From: Pegoplata infirma
Lineage: Eukaryota; Arthropoda; Insecta; Diptera; Anthomyiidae
Length of the DNA: 64,000 nucleotides
Assembly: GCA_963921195.1 (NCBI GenBank)
Contig: OY992537.1
Coordinates: 75,646,894 to 75,710,893, forward strand
Direction: 5' to 3'
A program made the position numbers and the translations under genes. Of the stretch, positions 1 through 10,867 are shown piece after piece (within the stretch, counting starts at the first letter, position 1; each line of letters starts with the position of its first letter). The notes beneath the pieces were generated by a model that saw only the letters and a program-made list of their open reading frames with translations, ran no database searches and was not told the DNA's origin.

Positions 1-1330
1 GTAAAATATCTCTTTTATGAGGAACTTACAACTAAAATCGGTTAAAAATCACCCAAGTTATTTCAACTTCCCCAGGCATCTATTTATGTGGCAGACCACT
101 TGATTAAGTGATACGAACCCCATTTTTGAAATTTACTAAAACCACATACTGTAACAGGATTTTCTTTTCTTCAACTCCCAATTTAATAAGATGATAAGTA
201 TTTTTCATATTGTGTTTTGCTAACACGTTTTAAATTAATGCTAAAAAGAACTGGGTTTTTTCAACACTGTTTTCAGATCTCCAGTTTTAAATTTTTATTT
301 ATTTTTTTTTTAATTTTTATTTATTTTTTTAAATTTTTACATTGGAGCTTGGAGAATAAAAAAATGTTATTACAGTAAATAACACAGTGCTACAAAAATG
401 AATGAAACAGAAAAACCTGGGATGCGATACTTTTTTTCTAGTAGGTGTTGTCGAGTACAACAAGATTCTGTCCTTGAAATTTGCAAAACACCTCCAAAAT
501 CTTGAGTTACGGGTAAAAAACCGGTTTTTCGAACTTTTTACACTTATAAGCCAGTAACTTTGTTGAATATTAACCGATTTTGAATTTATCGACGGTTTTA
601 GAAAGAATAAACTAAAATCTTTCGAAGTTGTAAACATGAAATTTAAGTAATATTAAAACAACTGTGAGTACTTTTCCAGCAATTTCAATTTTTCCAAAAA
701 AAATCATTATTTTTTAAGTTTGAAGATGTTTTATCCTATTTTTTATTTAGTTTTTATATAATAACTCGGACAATTTTTTACCGATTTTAAAAACCAAAGT
801 TGAGTTTTTCTCACAAATAAATATCCTTTTTTAATAAGTTCATAAATAATACGGTTCCTAAACAAAAAAATGTGTAAAAACATCTCCAAATTTGAAAAAT
901 AGAGATTTTTTTTTAAATTGAGTTTACTGAAGAAACACGCACAGTTGTCTCAATATTACTTAAATATTATGTTCAGATTTTCGGTAGGTCTCAGTTTCTT
1001 CTTTCTAAAACCGTCGATAAATTTAAAATCGGTTGATTTTCAACAAAGTTACTGGCTTATAAGTGGAAAAAGTTCGAAAAACCGGTTTTTTACCCGTAAC
1101 TCAAGATTTTGGAGGTGTTTCGCAAATTTCAAGTACAGGGTCTTGTTGTACTCGACAACACCTACTAGAAAAAAGTAACGCATCCCAGGTTTTTTTTCTG
1201 TCACACAGTGTAATTTCAGTAAATTTAGAAAATTGGACTCGTGTTCCGTAATCAAGTGGTCTGCCACACGTAAGATGCCTGGGGAAGTTGTAATAACTTC
1301 GCTGATTTTCAACCGATTTTAATTTTTAGT
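1..1330. repeat. Foldback repeat, arms about 36-665 and 940-1325
   Basis: The left arm (CTTCCCCAGGCATCT, TGGCAGACCACTTGAT) reappears inverted at 1240-1300 (ATCAAGTGGTCTGCCA, GATGCCTGGGGAAG). The inner parts (AACCGGTTTTTC, GGTGTTGTCGAGTACAACA) also pair across a centre near 790. The left arm holds about 185 extra bases (about 165-350) that are absent from the right arm and recur partly inverted at 10690-10810. The small open frames here fall in the arms and look non-coding. It is probably a non-autonomous foldback element whose outer end lies beyond base 1. Confidence 0.75.
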
Positions 1331-1497
1331 ACATTATTAGAGACACATTTTAATCCAAATCACATTTCTGTCAGTATTTGAATTCAAACTAAACTTAAAA
1401 TATCGAAAAATTTGAGAAAATAAATAAAAAGACATATTTTCCAAGTGTAATTCGTTTTTAAACTACATGGCCGATGCGTCACGCTTACCCATGTATA
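1220..1497 (+). repeat. Interspersed repeat, copy 1 (second at 11165-11440)
   Basis: This segment matches 11165-11440 in the same orientation along its whole length. Shared landmarks include GATGCCTG.GGAAGTTGTAAT, ATTAGAGA.ACATTTTA and GGCCGATGCG/AGCCGATGCG, ending with a shared CTTACCCATGT. It overlaps the right arm of the foldback at 1-1330, so the mobile unit runs past the arm. Confidence 0.75.
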
Positions 1498-1957
1498 ATT
1501 ACACTAAACTCAAAACAAAAATCCAACAAAATTTTCACGGATTCAGTAATTAAAATTTTTTTTTGCGTTTTTTGTCCGATCTACTCGCAATAAAAACCAT
1601 GTTAAAGAGAATAATATTTGCTATCAACACTTTAGGTGATCAGTAAAAATATAAATCTTAACAAAGATTTAAAAATAACGACTATAAGTCGCCCTAAGTG
1701 GCAATAATCAGTATCTTTGGAAAAATGGCAACACCTAACATTTGTGTCTAAAATATAGACCATGTCTGGCAATGTTTGCAAAAATAAGTACTTAGATCAG
1801 AATTGATGAAGGAGAGGAAGAAGAATAATGATTACTAAAAATAAGAGTTTGTTTACACATAATTGCAATAACAACCCTTCTGTTAGAAAAAACAACAGCA
1901 ACAACCACACTCGAACGAAAAAAATCAGATTTAGTTGATACTTGCTTAACAGCCTAC
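1498..1957. other. No recognisable gene; AT-rich sequence
   Basis: No long open frame, TIR or tRNA-like box was found here. The AACAACAGCAACAACC tract at 1890-1910 is the kind of low-complexity sequence common in fly introns. Confidence 0.4.
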
Positions 1958-2245
1958 TTGGCGTATCGGTCTAGAGTGATTGTACGTTACAAGCAGTTAA
2001 TAGCAAAGTATTACAGATGATGATGAGTTCAATCCTTGTCGGCTGCGATCTGTTAATAATTTTCACATATAGAGTTCTATTGACTATTAACTAAATAAAT
2101 TTGACATTAAAAGTTTTTCTGAAGATTATTATAACTGGATAATATGAAAGTAGTAAGAAACAAACCAGGATGTCTTAAATTTTTAGAAAAATTAAAATTT
2201 TTCTTTCACACTTTTCTCAATTCAAAAAACCATATATAACAAATC
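1958..2245 (+). mobile_element. tRNA-derived SINE-like copy A
   Basis: The head carries an A-box-like GGCGTATCGG and a B-box-like GAGTTCAATCC (about 2025-2035), followed by GGCTGCGATCTGTTAATAA and a tail of about 200 bases. The same head and tail recur at 25549-25797, where the B box is closer to consensus (GGTTCAATCCC). This copy carries extra bases between the boxes, so it is probably old and not transcribed. The Pol III reading is inferred from the boxes. Confidence 0.65.
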
Positions 2246-2249
2246 AAAA

Positions 2250-2305
2250 AATTATAATACATAATTATAATTAGAGCCTGAGCTCGACTGTCTTTACAGG
2301 AACAA
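2250..2305 (-). repeat. GAGCYCGRGCTCTAATTATA motif, minus strand
   Basis: The reverse complement of 2255-2303 is nearly identical to 48526-48580 (CTGTAAAGACAGTC, GAGCTCAGGCTCTAATTATA). A related form, CTGTAAGTACAGATCGAGCA, is at 62925 and 63366. CTGTAAAGACAG can form a short hairpin. The parent element was not recognised. Confidence 0.6.
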
Positions 2306-3076
2306 TAATTTAACAAATATTTTTGTTTGGCTGCTCTTATAAGCCTAAACCTCAACAAAGATAATAAAGTCGGTTTTTGGAAAATCTATGGGTTATCACT
2401 TAAGTTATGACTAATACTTAAACTTAAAAAAATCTAAAGAATTGTGGATGACATACTTATTATTTACCAAATACTGAAATATATAGTTGAGTGCATTGCA
2501 ACAACTTGTTTTCTTTCAAAAGTAAGCGTATTAATAAGTAATAAGTATGATGTCAATTAAGTTGAAAAAGAAAAAAACTTTTTGACATAGTAGAGGATTG
2601 TAATGAAATATAATTGCAAGAAAAATTACTATAAATAACTAATACACAACGAAACAAATATAAATTACTGACAGTAAGTAGAACATATACGTCAACAGAA
2701 ATATTGTAGACATGCGTATAGTCAATAGTTAAACAAAAATATATATTTACGTTTATAAGTCGTTTAAAGGGGAAAATTGTTTCTATAAAATATTTAAAAA
2801 TTACCCATTTTTTGTTTTACAAATCGAGGAATTTTATTTAACTGTTTTTACAGATACAAAATATTTAATATCTTTTTAAACGGATTTCCAAATATTTGTT
2901 TATTGTGTAAATTAAGGGATAAGTGTATAATTTATAAGTGTATAATTTACAAATTAGCTAAATTGAAAGCTTGTTAAAGTTAATTGGATAATTTTTAAGA
3001 ATTTTATTAAAAAACTTAAATTTTATTTTTATTTAAAATTTTTTAAAGTAGTTAAAAATTACGTTTACAACTAGAC
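2306..3076. other. AT-rich stretch without recognisable features
   Basis: No coding signal or flanked insertion is visible. A short direct repeat of AAGTGTATAATTTA occurs at about 2930-2955. Confidence 0.4.
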
Positions 3077-3136
3077 GTATGAGTAATATTTATTATGATA
3101 TGATATTCTTTTCACACAAAATTAACACTCATACGC
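3077..3136. repeat. Short palindrome CGTATGAGTAATATT...CTCATACG
   Basis: CGTATGAGTAATATTTAT is followed about 30 bases later by ACACTCATACG, which pairs with it. Related segments lie at 7233-7290, 30910-30962 and 36018-36066. It may be a very small MITE or the loop of a larger foldback family. Confidence 0.5.
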
Positions 3137-3425
3137 AGTGTTTATTTTTTCCGTTGCATAATTTATGATTTTGTTTAACATTTTATCATAATTTTGTTTA
3201 CATTACTCATAAAAGCTCAGTTTTTATTATTTTGTTGCTGTAGTTGTAGTTTTTTTTTTTTTTTTTTTTTTTTTTATAAACAACATGCCCGCTGTTTTTA
3301 TAATTAAAAAAGATAAACAACATACATAAAAATAGAGAAAAATGTTATGGTGTATATAGAAACAGTATTGGAGAACGCTATAGAGACGACAAAAAAATTA
3401 AAAGTTAAAACATTTCTTACCGGAA
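3137..3425. other. AT-rich spacer with a long T tract
   Basis: It contains a poly-T run of about 25 bases near 3250-3276 and nothing else recognisable. Confidence 0.4.
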
Positions 3426-3725
3426 ATTTAAACGTTGTAGTTTTTTTGACGAAGTTTCAGGAACACCTCCCTATTCTCCCCTTTTAGAATAATTTTTGGA
3501 AATATGAATGTTTAAGGCTGTTGAAGATATTTTTAGAAATGGTTCCCTCTTCCCGTGAAGGGCGATCTTGTAAAAAGTTTCAATACCTAATTTCTCTTTT
3601 TTTTGAATAGACCAAATCTCAAAAAAATATTCCTTCAAATTTTGCACTCTTGTCCAAAACATTAAATCATGATAATATTTTGCTGAAGATTTGGGTGTAC
3701 TTGACAAAGAAAATTTTTTTTAAAA
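3426..3725. repeat. Composite repeat core with AAAACATTA/TAATRTTTT palindrome
   Basis: The palindrome lies at 3657-3682, preceded by CACTCTTGTCC and followed by GAAGATTTGGG and ACTTGACAAAG. The same core occurs at 12225-12310, 44630-44680 (degraded), 49855-49910 and inverted at 63760-63820. In the best copies it precedes the GATGAAAAA minisatellite. The 78-aa minus-strand frame over it has no recognisable content. Confidence 0.6.
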
Positions 3726-4130
3726 TAAAATAATGTCATATATTAGGGGTATAACCAAAATAAGAACCTATCCTAACCTATATACCGTTATATGGCAATG
3801 TTATAAGCTATGAGTCATTTTGGCCCAAAAACCCTTGGCACTGATTTCAGTTTCTAAAACACCACAATTTTAAGTTTTTATATGTTTTATGGTGGGAATC
3901 CATCCCATCCACCTTTTTTATTATTATAAGTTGTCGTTTTACAACAATAATAAAACTAGACAATAATAACAGTATGGTTTTCAACATTAGAAATACACTC
4001 AAAATATTTTGTAGGCAAAAACAAACGAAAAACACATTTAAAACCAGTGAATAAACAATTGAAAACCATCCCAGTAATTATTCATTTGTTTTAATAAACA
4101 CCAACATTTTTTTTTACTGTTGACAAAATT
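3726..4130. other. No recognisable feature
   Basis: AT-rich sequence. A 62-aa minus-strand frame at 3847-4035 shows no motif. Confidence 0.35.
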
Positions 4131-4620
4131 TTCTAAAATAAATAACATTAAACATTAAAAAATTACGTTTTTTCATTCTTTTTTACCAACAAATTCGAAA
4201 AAAATAACCTACAAAAACATTAAAAATTAATGATAGTTCTGTAATATTTACCAACAAATTCCAAAAAAATAACCTACGAAAACATTAAAAATTAATGATT
4301 TCGTAGGTTATTTTTTACAATTTTCTATTGAAATATTTTTTAAAAAATTTTTAATAAAATTTTGGGGAATCGATCCTGCAATCAACTACATTCTGGCCAG
4401 ACACTCTACCCGTCGCGCCAAATTCACTTGATACAAGCATGTTTTTATATTTCTATAAATAATTTTTTGAGTTTTTTTTTTATAAAAAAATAACCTACTT
4501 GTGTAGGTAAAAATGATGATATTTCATTAAAAAAATACCAACAATTTAAAAAAAAAATTACTTACACAAATCATTAAAAATTTAAAGAATAATCAGTAGT
4601 TTTTACTTACAGAACAAAAA
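4131..4620. repeat. Repeat with duplicated ACCAACAAATTC units and a tRNA-like box pair on the minus strand
   Basis: A unit of about 50 bases (ACCAACAAATTC, AATAACCTAC, CATTAAAAATTAATGA) is present twice, at 4183 and 4249, and AACCTACGAAA...TTTCGTAGGTT forms a hairpin at 4272-4310. On the minus strand, 4425-4362 reads like a tRNA relic: A-box-like TGGCGCGACGGG and B-box-like GGATCGATTCC, about 36 bases apart. It is likely a SINE or a Pol III-box-bearing MITE. No clean cloverleaf was found. Confidence 0.5.
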
Positions 4621-5095
4621 ACACAAGACAAAAACACACAAACATTTTTTTCTACTCCAGAATACATAGATATTCAGCTCTTAACTCATTATCTTTTGCG
4701 ACACCTCCATACAAATGTAAGTAGATATTCTGTAGATTAGAGCTACTCCAGGGAAGTAGTTGGAAGTTGTTTCAAAGCTCGGAGTACTTCTATCTACTGA
4801 ATATCTACTTACTTTTGTATGGGAGTGTCACGGAAGGTAATGAGTTAAGTGCTGAATAACAACTGTTTATGGAGTAGAAAAGAATGCCTTTGCATTTTTT
4901 TCTTGTGTTTTTTTGTTATTTTTGTTGTATTTCATTACATTTGTTATAGTTTTAAAGCACTCCAAATAGAAGTACTCCGCACTTTTTTGCTAAGAAAGGA
5001 CAGAAGTAGTTTTCTTTTGAAAACGACTAAACGTTAAACTTTTTAAATAAACTACAAACAGTTAATGACATAATTTTTTGAATGTATGGGTGTTG
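4621..5095. other. Small foldback around GATATTC; otherwise unassigned
   Basis: ACTCATTATCTTTTGCGACA...CAAATGTAAGTAGATATTC (4684-4730) is mirrored by GAATATCTACTTACTTTTG...GTGTCACGGAAGGTAATGAG (4797-4845). This is a foldback of about 165 bases with 60-70 base arms. The flanks hold no recognisable gene. Confidence 0.55.
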
Positions 5096-5285
5096 AATAG
5101 CGAAAACGTCATCGCCATCGGTGCCATCCGTCCATATGTCTGTGGAAACCAAGATGCAGTCCAAATTAAAAGCGCTGTAAATTTTGTAAACTATTGTATT
5201 ACTTAAGTGCAAAAAAATATTTTTACATTTCGAAGAGTATAAAAGATTCGGCACAGAAGAATTCACACTTTTACTTGGTTTTTGT
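5096..5285 (+). repeat. Degenerate mini-me segment and hairpin
   Basis: CCATCCGTCCATATGTCTG and CAGTCCAAATTAAAAGCGCTG parallel 45600-45670. After them comes GAGTATAAAAGATTCGGCAC, a degraded form of the ATTCGGC...GCCGAAT hairpin found intact at 17752, 46392 and 53708. The minisatellite follows immediately. Confidence 0.5.
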
Positions 5286-5339
5286 TAATTTGTTAAACAA
5301 ATGGAACATTTTTATGTCAGAATTTTAGATATGGTAAAA

Positions 5340-6065
5340 AATAGTCTTAGTAAAAAAATGAACAAAATATTTTCTGCTGAAAAAATATTGATGAAAAAAA
5401 AAAATATTGATAAAAAAAATATTAATGAAAAAAAAAAAATATTGATGAGAAAAAAAATATTGATGAAAAAAAAATATTGAGAAAAAAACAAATATTGAAG
5501 TAAAAAAAAATACTGATGAAAAAAAATATTAATCAAAAAAAATATTGATGAAAGAAATATTGGTGAAAAAAAATATTCTCATTGAGAAAAAATATTTTTT
5601 TTTCATCAATATTTTTTTCTCATCCATATTTTTTTTCATCATTATTTTTTTCTCATCCATATTTTTTCATTAATATTTTTCTTTTCATCAATATTTTTTT
5701 CTTCAATATTTTTTTCATCAATATTTTTTTCATCAATATTTTTTTCATCAATATTTTTTTCATCAATATTTTTAATCATTGATATTTTTTTCATCAGTAT
5801 TTTTTTTTTTCTTCAATATTTGTTTGTCATCAAACTTTTTTTTTTTTTTCATCAATATTTTATTTCTTCAATATTTGTTTTTCATCAATATATTTTTTTT
5901 CATCAATATTTTTTATTTTCACCAATATTATTTTTTTTCATCAATATTTTTTTCACAATATTATTTTTCATCAATATTTTTTTTTTTCATCAATATTTTT
6001 TCATATATATTGTGTTCAATCATTTTTTTTTCATCAAAAATATTATTTCAATAAAAACTTTTTTT
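5340..6065. repeat. Palindromic AATATTGATGAAAAA minisatellite
   Basis: From about 5385 to 5585 the plus strand repeats TATTGATGAAAAAAA. From about 5590 to 6065 it repeats the complement, TTTTTTCATCAATAT. The two halves form one inverted block centred near 5585. All frames across it give Phe/Ile-rich or Lys-rich simple repeats and are not genes. Confidence 0.85.
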
Positions 6066-6072
6066 TTATCGA

Positions 6073-6144
6073 CAAACTAAGACAAACAGCTAGATGGATA
6101 TTACTAGAATGTCTTAGAAACCTTTACGGATCAATAATATATAA
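6073..6144 (-). repeat. mini-me-like fragment, left
   Basis: AGCTAGATGGATATTACTAG, AATGTCTTAGAAACC and GGATCAATAATATATA match 9373-9444 almost base for base in the same orientation. It is the GACR / GATC / (TA)n end of the mini-me unit read on the minus strand. Confidence 0.6.
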
Positions 6145-7405
6145 GTGGCATTCCACACCAAATGTCCCGCTACAGAAAAACATGTGTTCCGTAAATTTCT
6201 GAATAGGTTGTTTGGATAGCCCTATATGAAACTAAGAAAATTGCCTTTTTGGTTTTTCAAATGTTCAAAAACTGGGCTTAGGAGGCGTGGTCAAATATTG
6301 GAAAAATTGACAAATTTGTGGGGAGTTGCCTTAATTAAATATTTATCACATTAAAACGAAATGCACCACAATGTCAAAGATTTACATTCTTATATAATTT
6401 GTAGGGATGAGATTTCCATGCAAATGCATGTTTTTTGTCGATAGTCTAAAAACGATATCGACCAATTATCTTTCCGAATCAAGAAATTTGCATTAAAATG
6501 GCATCGATTTGTTTTTGCATATTTTTGCATATTTTGGTTAAAATGCATATTTTTGCATATTTTGGTTTTAAATGCATATTTTGTGCATATTAACATCTTT
6601 TAAGTGCATATTTTTGCATATTTTGGCATAAATTAGGAAAAAGCCAAATTGAAATTTATTTGTTTCAAAAACTATTTTAAATTTTAAAAATTTATTTTGG
6701 AAATAAGAAAAAAAAATTTTTTTCTTTAATTTTTTTTTTATAAATTGTGTTAATTTCTAAAAAATCTTGCTTATATCAAGTTTTAAATGTTTCTATTAAA
6801 TCCCGACGTTACTTTTTGCTTTTTAAAAAGTTTTTCCAAGGAAAAGAAGATTTTTATTGCACACATTTTATTTTTTAGTGCATATTTTTAGGTTTTTTAG
6901 TGCATATTTTGAATTTTTTAGTGCATGTTTTAAGCGCATATTTTCGATTTTTTAGTGCATGAAAATCTCATCCCTAATAATTTGGTATGGGCTATAGATT
7001 ATTTTTTTTTTGAAAATTTTCAGAACCCGTTCGGAAATTTTCCATTTTTTAAAAAAGTAAATGTATTAAAAACCAGGCCACTTCTTTTTTCTTTTTTAAT
7101 TTTTTTTTTATGTTTAGATGTTTGTCCATCCACACAAAAAAATTCAGAAACACGTTCTTCGTTTTTTTCGAGAAAATCCCATTTGAATTTTAAATTTCAT
7201 AACAATTTTGTAATTTGCTTGTATTTTCTTGTTTTATCGTTGCGAATGAGTATTATTAATTGCATAAACATTACTCATACGCTCTTTTGAAACAAGAAAA
7301 TACAAGCATATTACTAAATTGTTATGAAATTTAAAATTCAAATGCGATTTTCTCGAAAAAAAAAACGAAAAATGTGTTTCTGAATTTTTTTGTGTGGATG
7401 GACAA
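6145..7405. mobile_element. Foldback element GGCATTCCACACC, copy 1 (interrupted)
   Basis: The left arm starts GGCATTCCACACCAAATG and matches the arms of the copy at 29525-31572. It contains the landmarks AAAACTGGGCTTAGGAGGCG and TTTGTCCATCCACAC. The hairpin centre is near 7255. The right arm runs to about 7405 and is then replaced by another element. A hAT-like MITE sits in the left arm at 6402-6976. No coding capacity is visible. Confidence 0.75.
6402..6976. mobile_element. hAT-like MITE, TIR TAGGGATGAGATTT
   Basis: The left end TAGGGATGAGATTTCCATGC is matched by the inverted right end GCATGAAAATCTCATCCCTA. Both sides carry the same 8-bp duplication ATAATTTG (6394-6401 and 6977-6984). An 8-bp duplication and TAGGGATGA termini are typical of hAT elements (compare maize Ac). 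The interior is packed with GCATATTTT motifs and has no transposase. It is inserted in the foldback at 6145-7405. Confidence 0.85.
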
Positions 7406-9372
7406 TAGGGTGGGTCGATGAAATGCATATTTGCGAATCTCGTTAACTAATAGCAAAAACTCGACGCGCATTTTCGAGCTGAAAACGGGAAAAATCATGA
7501 AAAAATTTTGAGAGGGCACTTTTAGGCCTCTACAAGCGGTTTTAGTTCGCGGTTTTTGGAAAAAAAAATATTTTTTTTAATTTTTTAAAAATATTTTAAA
7601 AATTAAGTAAAATAATGCTTATTACGAAACAAGTTCCAAAAAAATTTATCTCGCCAATTTTAGCCCGTGGATGCATTTTTATACCCAGGGAAGTTCGATT
7701 TATATATCGTCCATTCCATGTGACATTTTAAAAAATCTGACCGAGGGTCTTCCGACTTTTGTTATATTTTTCATACAGATTCCCTATGGACCCAATTTCA
7801 AATTTCATCCATCAGATCGAAAATATTCGAAAAACTCGCGATTTTATTCACGATTTTCGATTTTAAAAAAGTCAAAAAAATGCAAAATCTGTGTAACTTT
7901 GAGCAGCTGTATTTCCTAAACTACTTATCGCATTTTAACAATCTATAGCGCATACGAATTGTATTTAAGTCTATTTTAATATCTAATAAACTGAAAAATA
8001 TTGGTGGTTTAAAAGTGCATTTTATATGCAAATGCAGTTTTGAAGTGCATTTTGCGAAACTTTTACCGCTTTTAATTTTTTTTAATTAGCATATTTGGAA
8101 AATTTTTAATTTTTGCTACAAAAAAATGTTTTCATTACAATGGACCGAGAATGTATGCATTATATTTTCAAAAGTACGAATCATATATTATTGCTTTTAT
8201 GCACTTTAGAAAGGTATTTTTGTCTATTTTTTTGATTATAATGACCGCAAAAATGTTGGTGTTTCGAAAATGCATTTTAAATGCACATGCATTTTTAAAG
8301 TGCATTTTTTAAAACTTTCAACCCTTTAATTTTTTTTTTAATTATCATATTCGAAAAGTTTACAATTTTTACTACAAAATAGTGTCCTCCTAATAATGGA
8401 CCCACTGTGTGTGCTATTTTTTAGAATTTTTAAAAAAATCACATAATTTCAGATTTTTTTTGGTTTAATTTAAAATATTAAAATTTGTTCTAAGGAAATT
8501 TTTAAAATTTCTTTAAAAATAGCACACTCTGTGGGTCCATTATTAGGAGGACATTATTTTGTAGTAAAACTTGCAAGCTTTCAGAATATGATAACTAAAA
8601 AAAAATTCAAAGGGATAAAAGTTTTGAAAAATGCACTTCAAAACTGCATTTGCATTTAAAATGCATTTTTGAAACAACAACATATTTGCGGTCATTAAAT
8701 GCAAAAAATAGACAAAAATACCTTTCTAATGTGCATAAAAACAATGAGATACGATTAGTACTTTTGAAAATATAACCTTTTTAAAACATGTCTTTTTACA
8801 TGATTTTGGTATAGTTTAAAAAATAAAAATTTTTATAAGGGAAACTTAAGGAAGTATTTTTTTTTAAAAAATATTAAAAATATCATACATGCTCGGTCCA
8901 TTGTAATGAAAACATTTTTTTGTACCAAAAATCCTAAATTTTCCAAATATGCTAATTAAAAAAAAAATTAAGTGGGGTAAAAGTTTCGCAAAATGCACTT
9001 CAAAACTGCATTTGCATATTTTAAACTACCGATATTTTTTCAGTTTATATAGATATCAAAATAGACTTACATACCATTCGTATGCGCTATGGATTGTTAA
9101 AATGCGATATGTAGTTTTGAAATTACAGCTGCTCAAAGTTACACAGATTTTGCATTTTTTTGACTTTTTTAAAAAGAAAATCGCGAATAAAATAGCGAGT
9201 TTTTCAAATATTTTCGATCTGATGGATGAAATTTGAAACTGGCTCCATAGAGTATCTGTATGAAAAAAATAACAAAAATCGGAAGACCCTCGGTCAAAAA
9301 ATACCTAAAATTACCAAATGTCTGGTGGAATGGACGATATATTTTGTTCAATTTTTTTATCAAACCTTTTCT
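7406..9372. mobile_element. Large palindromic element starting TAGGGTGGGTCGATG
   Basis: The arms, about 7690-8430 and 8500-9345, are close inverted copies (ACCGAGGGTCTTCCGA and TCGGAAGACCCTCGGT, TGGACCCACTGTGTG and CACTCTGTGGGTCCA), centred near 8460. Within each arm a TTGAAGTGCATTTTGCGAAA-type block occurs twice. The left arm extends about 280 bases further than the right, so the right terminus is lost. Open frames inside are non-coding. Confidence 0.75.
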
Positions 9373-9444
9373 ACAGACAAACAGATAGATGGATATCACT
9401 AGAATCTCTTAGAAACCTTAAAGGATCAATAATATATAAACATA
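9373..9444 (-). repeat. mini-me-like fragment, right
   Basis: ACAGACAAACAGATAGATGG, CACTAGAATCTCTTAGAAAC and GGATCAATAATATATA form the partner of 6073-6144. Together they bracket two foldback elements in direct orientation. Confidence 0.6.
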
Positions 9445-10140
9445 ATGGTGTCCTTCACCGATACTTCAATGCATTTTGCATAGAATGGCAAATAAATATG
9501 GTGTTATTTTTTCTATAAAAAATTTGCTTTGGAAAGAATACCTATTTATACAGAAAAACATAATAATTATTCAACGGTTTTGGCAAGAGTATAAACTTCG
9601 CAGACATTTTTTATAAGGCTACAGCCTTAAAAAACAAAAGTTTCTAACGTCATGCATCATTACTGTATAAATGCAGTTTGCTGAATTATGTATATTGTAC
9701 ATTATTATGATAATTTATGCGTTTATTGCACCGCATAATTCAAATAATAATATAATAACAATTTTGTGCTCTGCATAATGTAAAACAAAACTTCATGAGA
9801 CATACACATAATGGGTAAAGACAACATCAACTGTAACAAAACGGAAAAACAGGATCTTTAAAATAATAAAAAGAAAAAAAAAAAATAATAAAATGTGTGA
9901 TATGGAAATTTCTTCTTAATATTTAATTCTAAAAAGACAGCAACAACAAAAGCAGCTGTTACAAAAAACAGCAGCAATTTTATGAACTTATTAACATTTA
10001 CATTCCACAAATAAAATAATAAAACAACAAAAAGTTCTCTCGAACAATAACAATGAGAATGACGTTTTTCAAAATTACAAAATAAAGTTAAAGTTAATAG
10101 CATACTCTAGACATAATATAATAAAAAATGCTATGCATGT
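9445..10140. other. No gene seen; AT-rich with short hairpins
   Basis: AAGGCTACAGCCTT (9617) and a GCATAAT-rich inverted stretch (9640-9790) are visible. Several AACAACAAAAGCAGC runs near 9940-9980 resemble fly intronic sequence. Confidence 0.35.
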
Positions 10141-10565
10141 AAGACAGTTGCTGTGTTTTTCAATAAGTGGATTTATTTTCAGATTAATCCTATTTAGTTT
10201 AAAATAAATATTTAAACATGCCAACAAAAATTTAGAAAATTTTTTTCCGTAATCTACGATAAATAAACAATTATAAACCGAAAACATAATAAAAAAATTT
10301 GGAAAATGAAAAAAGTTATAAATAAACCAAAATTAATCCAACTAAATTTTAGGATTTAAGAAGTCCATTTTGGATTAATTTCGTCCTATTTATAACATTT
10401 TTCATTTTCCAAATTTTTTTATTATTTTTTCGGATAATAATTGCAAATTTATCGTAGATTACGGAAAAAAATATTCCAAATTTGTTTTAGTATGTTAAAA
10501 TATTTTTTTTTAACAAAATAAGATTAATCAGAAAATAATTCCACTTATTGAAAAACACAGCAAGT
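10141..10565. repeat. Foldback repeat TGCTGTGTTTTTCAATAAGT
   Basis: TGCTGTGTTTTTCAATAAGT at 10150 is mirrored by ACTTATTGAAAAACACAGCA at 10543. CGTAATCTACGATAAAT and ATTTATCGTAGATTACGG, then CCAAATTTTTTTATTAT, also pair. The centre lies near 10345. It is likely a MITE; no target duplication was identified. Confidence 0.7.
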
Positions 10566-10867
10566 GTGCTATATTTATTTATGCTGACTTTACCCGAAAA
10601 ATTTTAAAATCATTCCTTAAAAAAATCAAAAATCCACGAAAAATTAACTGACAGATTTTGGCAATTTTAAATGAAGTTTGATAGTTTTCTAATTAAAAAA
10701 ATAAATAAATATAATTGGAGATTTGAAAAGAGTGTTGAAAGTTTAGGCATTTTTAGCATTACTTTAAAACATGTTAACAAAACACAATATGAAAAATACT
10801 TGTCATCTAATTTAATTTGAACTTGAAGAATGAAAAAATGTTATTATAGTAAAAAATTTCAATAAGG
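10566..10867. repeat. Rearranged copy of the 165-350 segment
   Basis: 10690-10810 is the inverse of the extra segment in the 1-1330 foldback (AGTGTTGAAA, GTTAACAAAACACAATATGA, TACTTGTCATCT). The next bases, GAAGAATGAAAAAATGTTAT, match 350-370 in direct orientation. Confidence 0.55.

Noticed and set aside
5312..6080. Several Phe/Ile-rich frames resembling membrane proteins
   Set aside because: Translations of the AATATTGATGAAAAA minisatellite; the same applies to 13358-13651 and 63402-63668.
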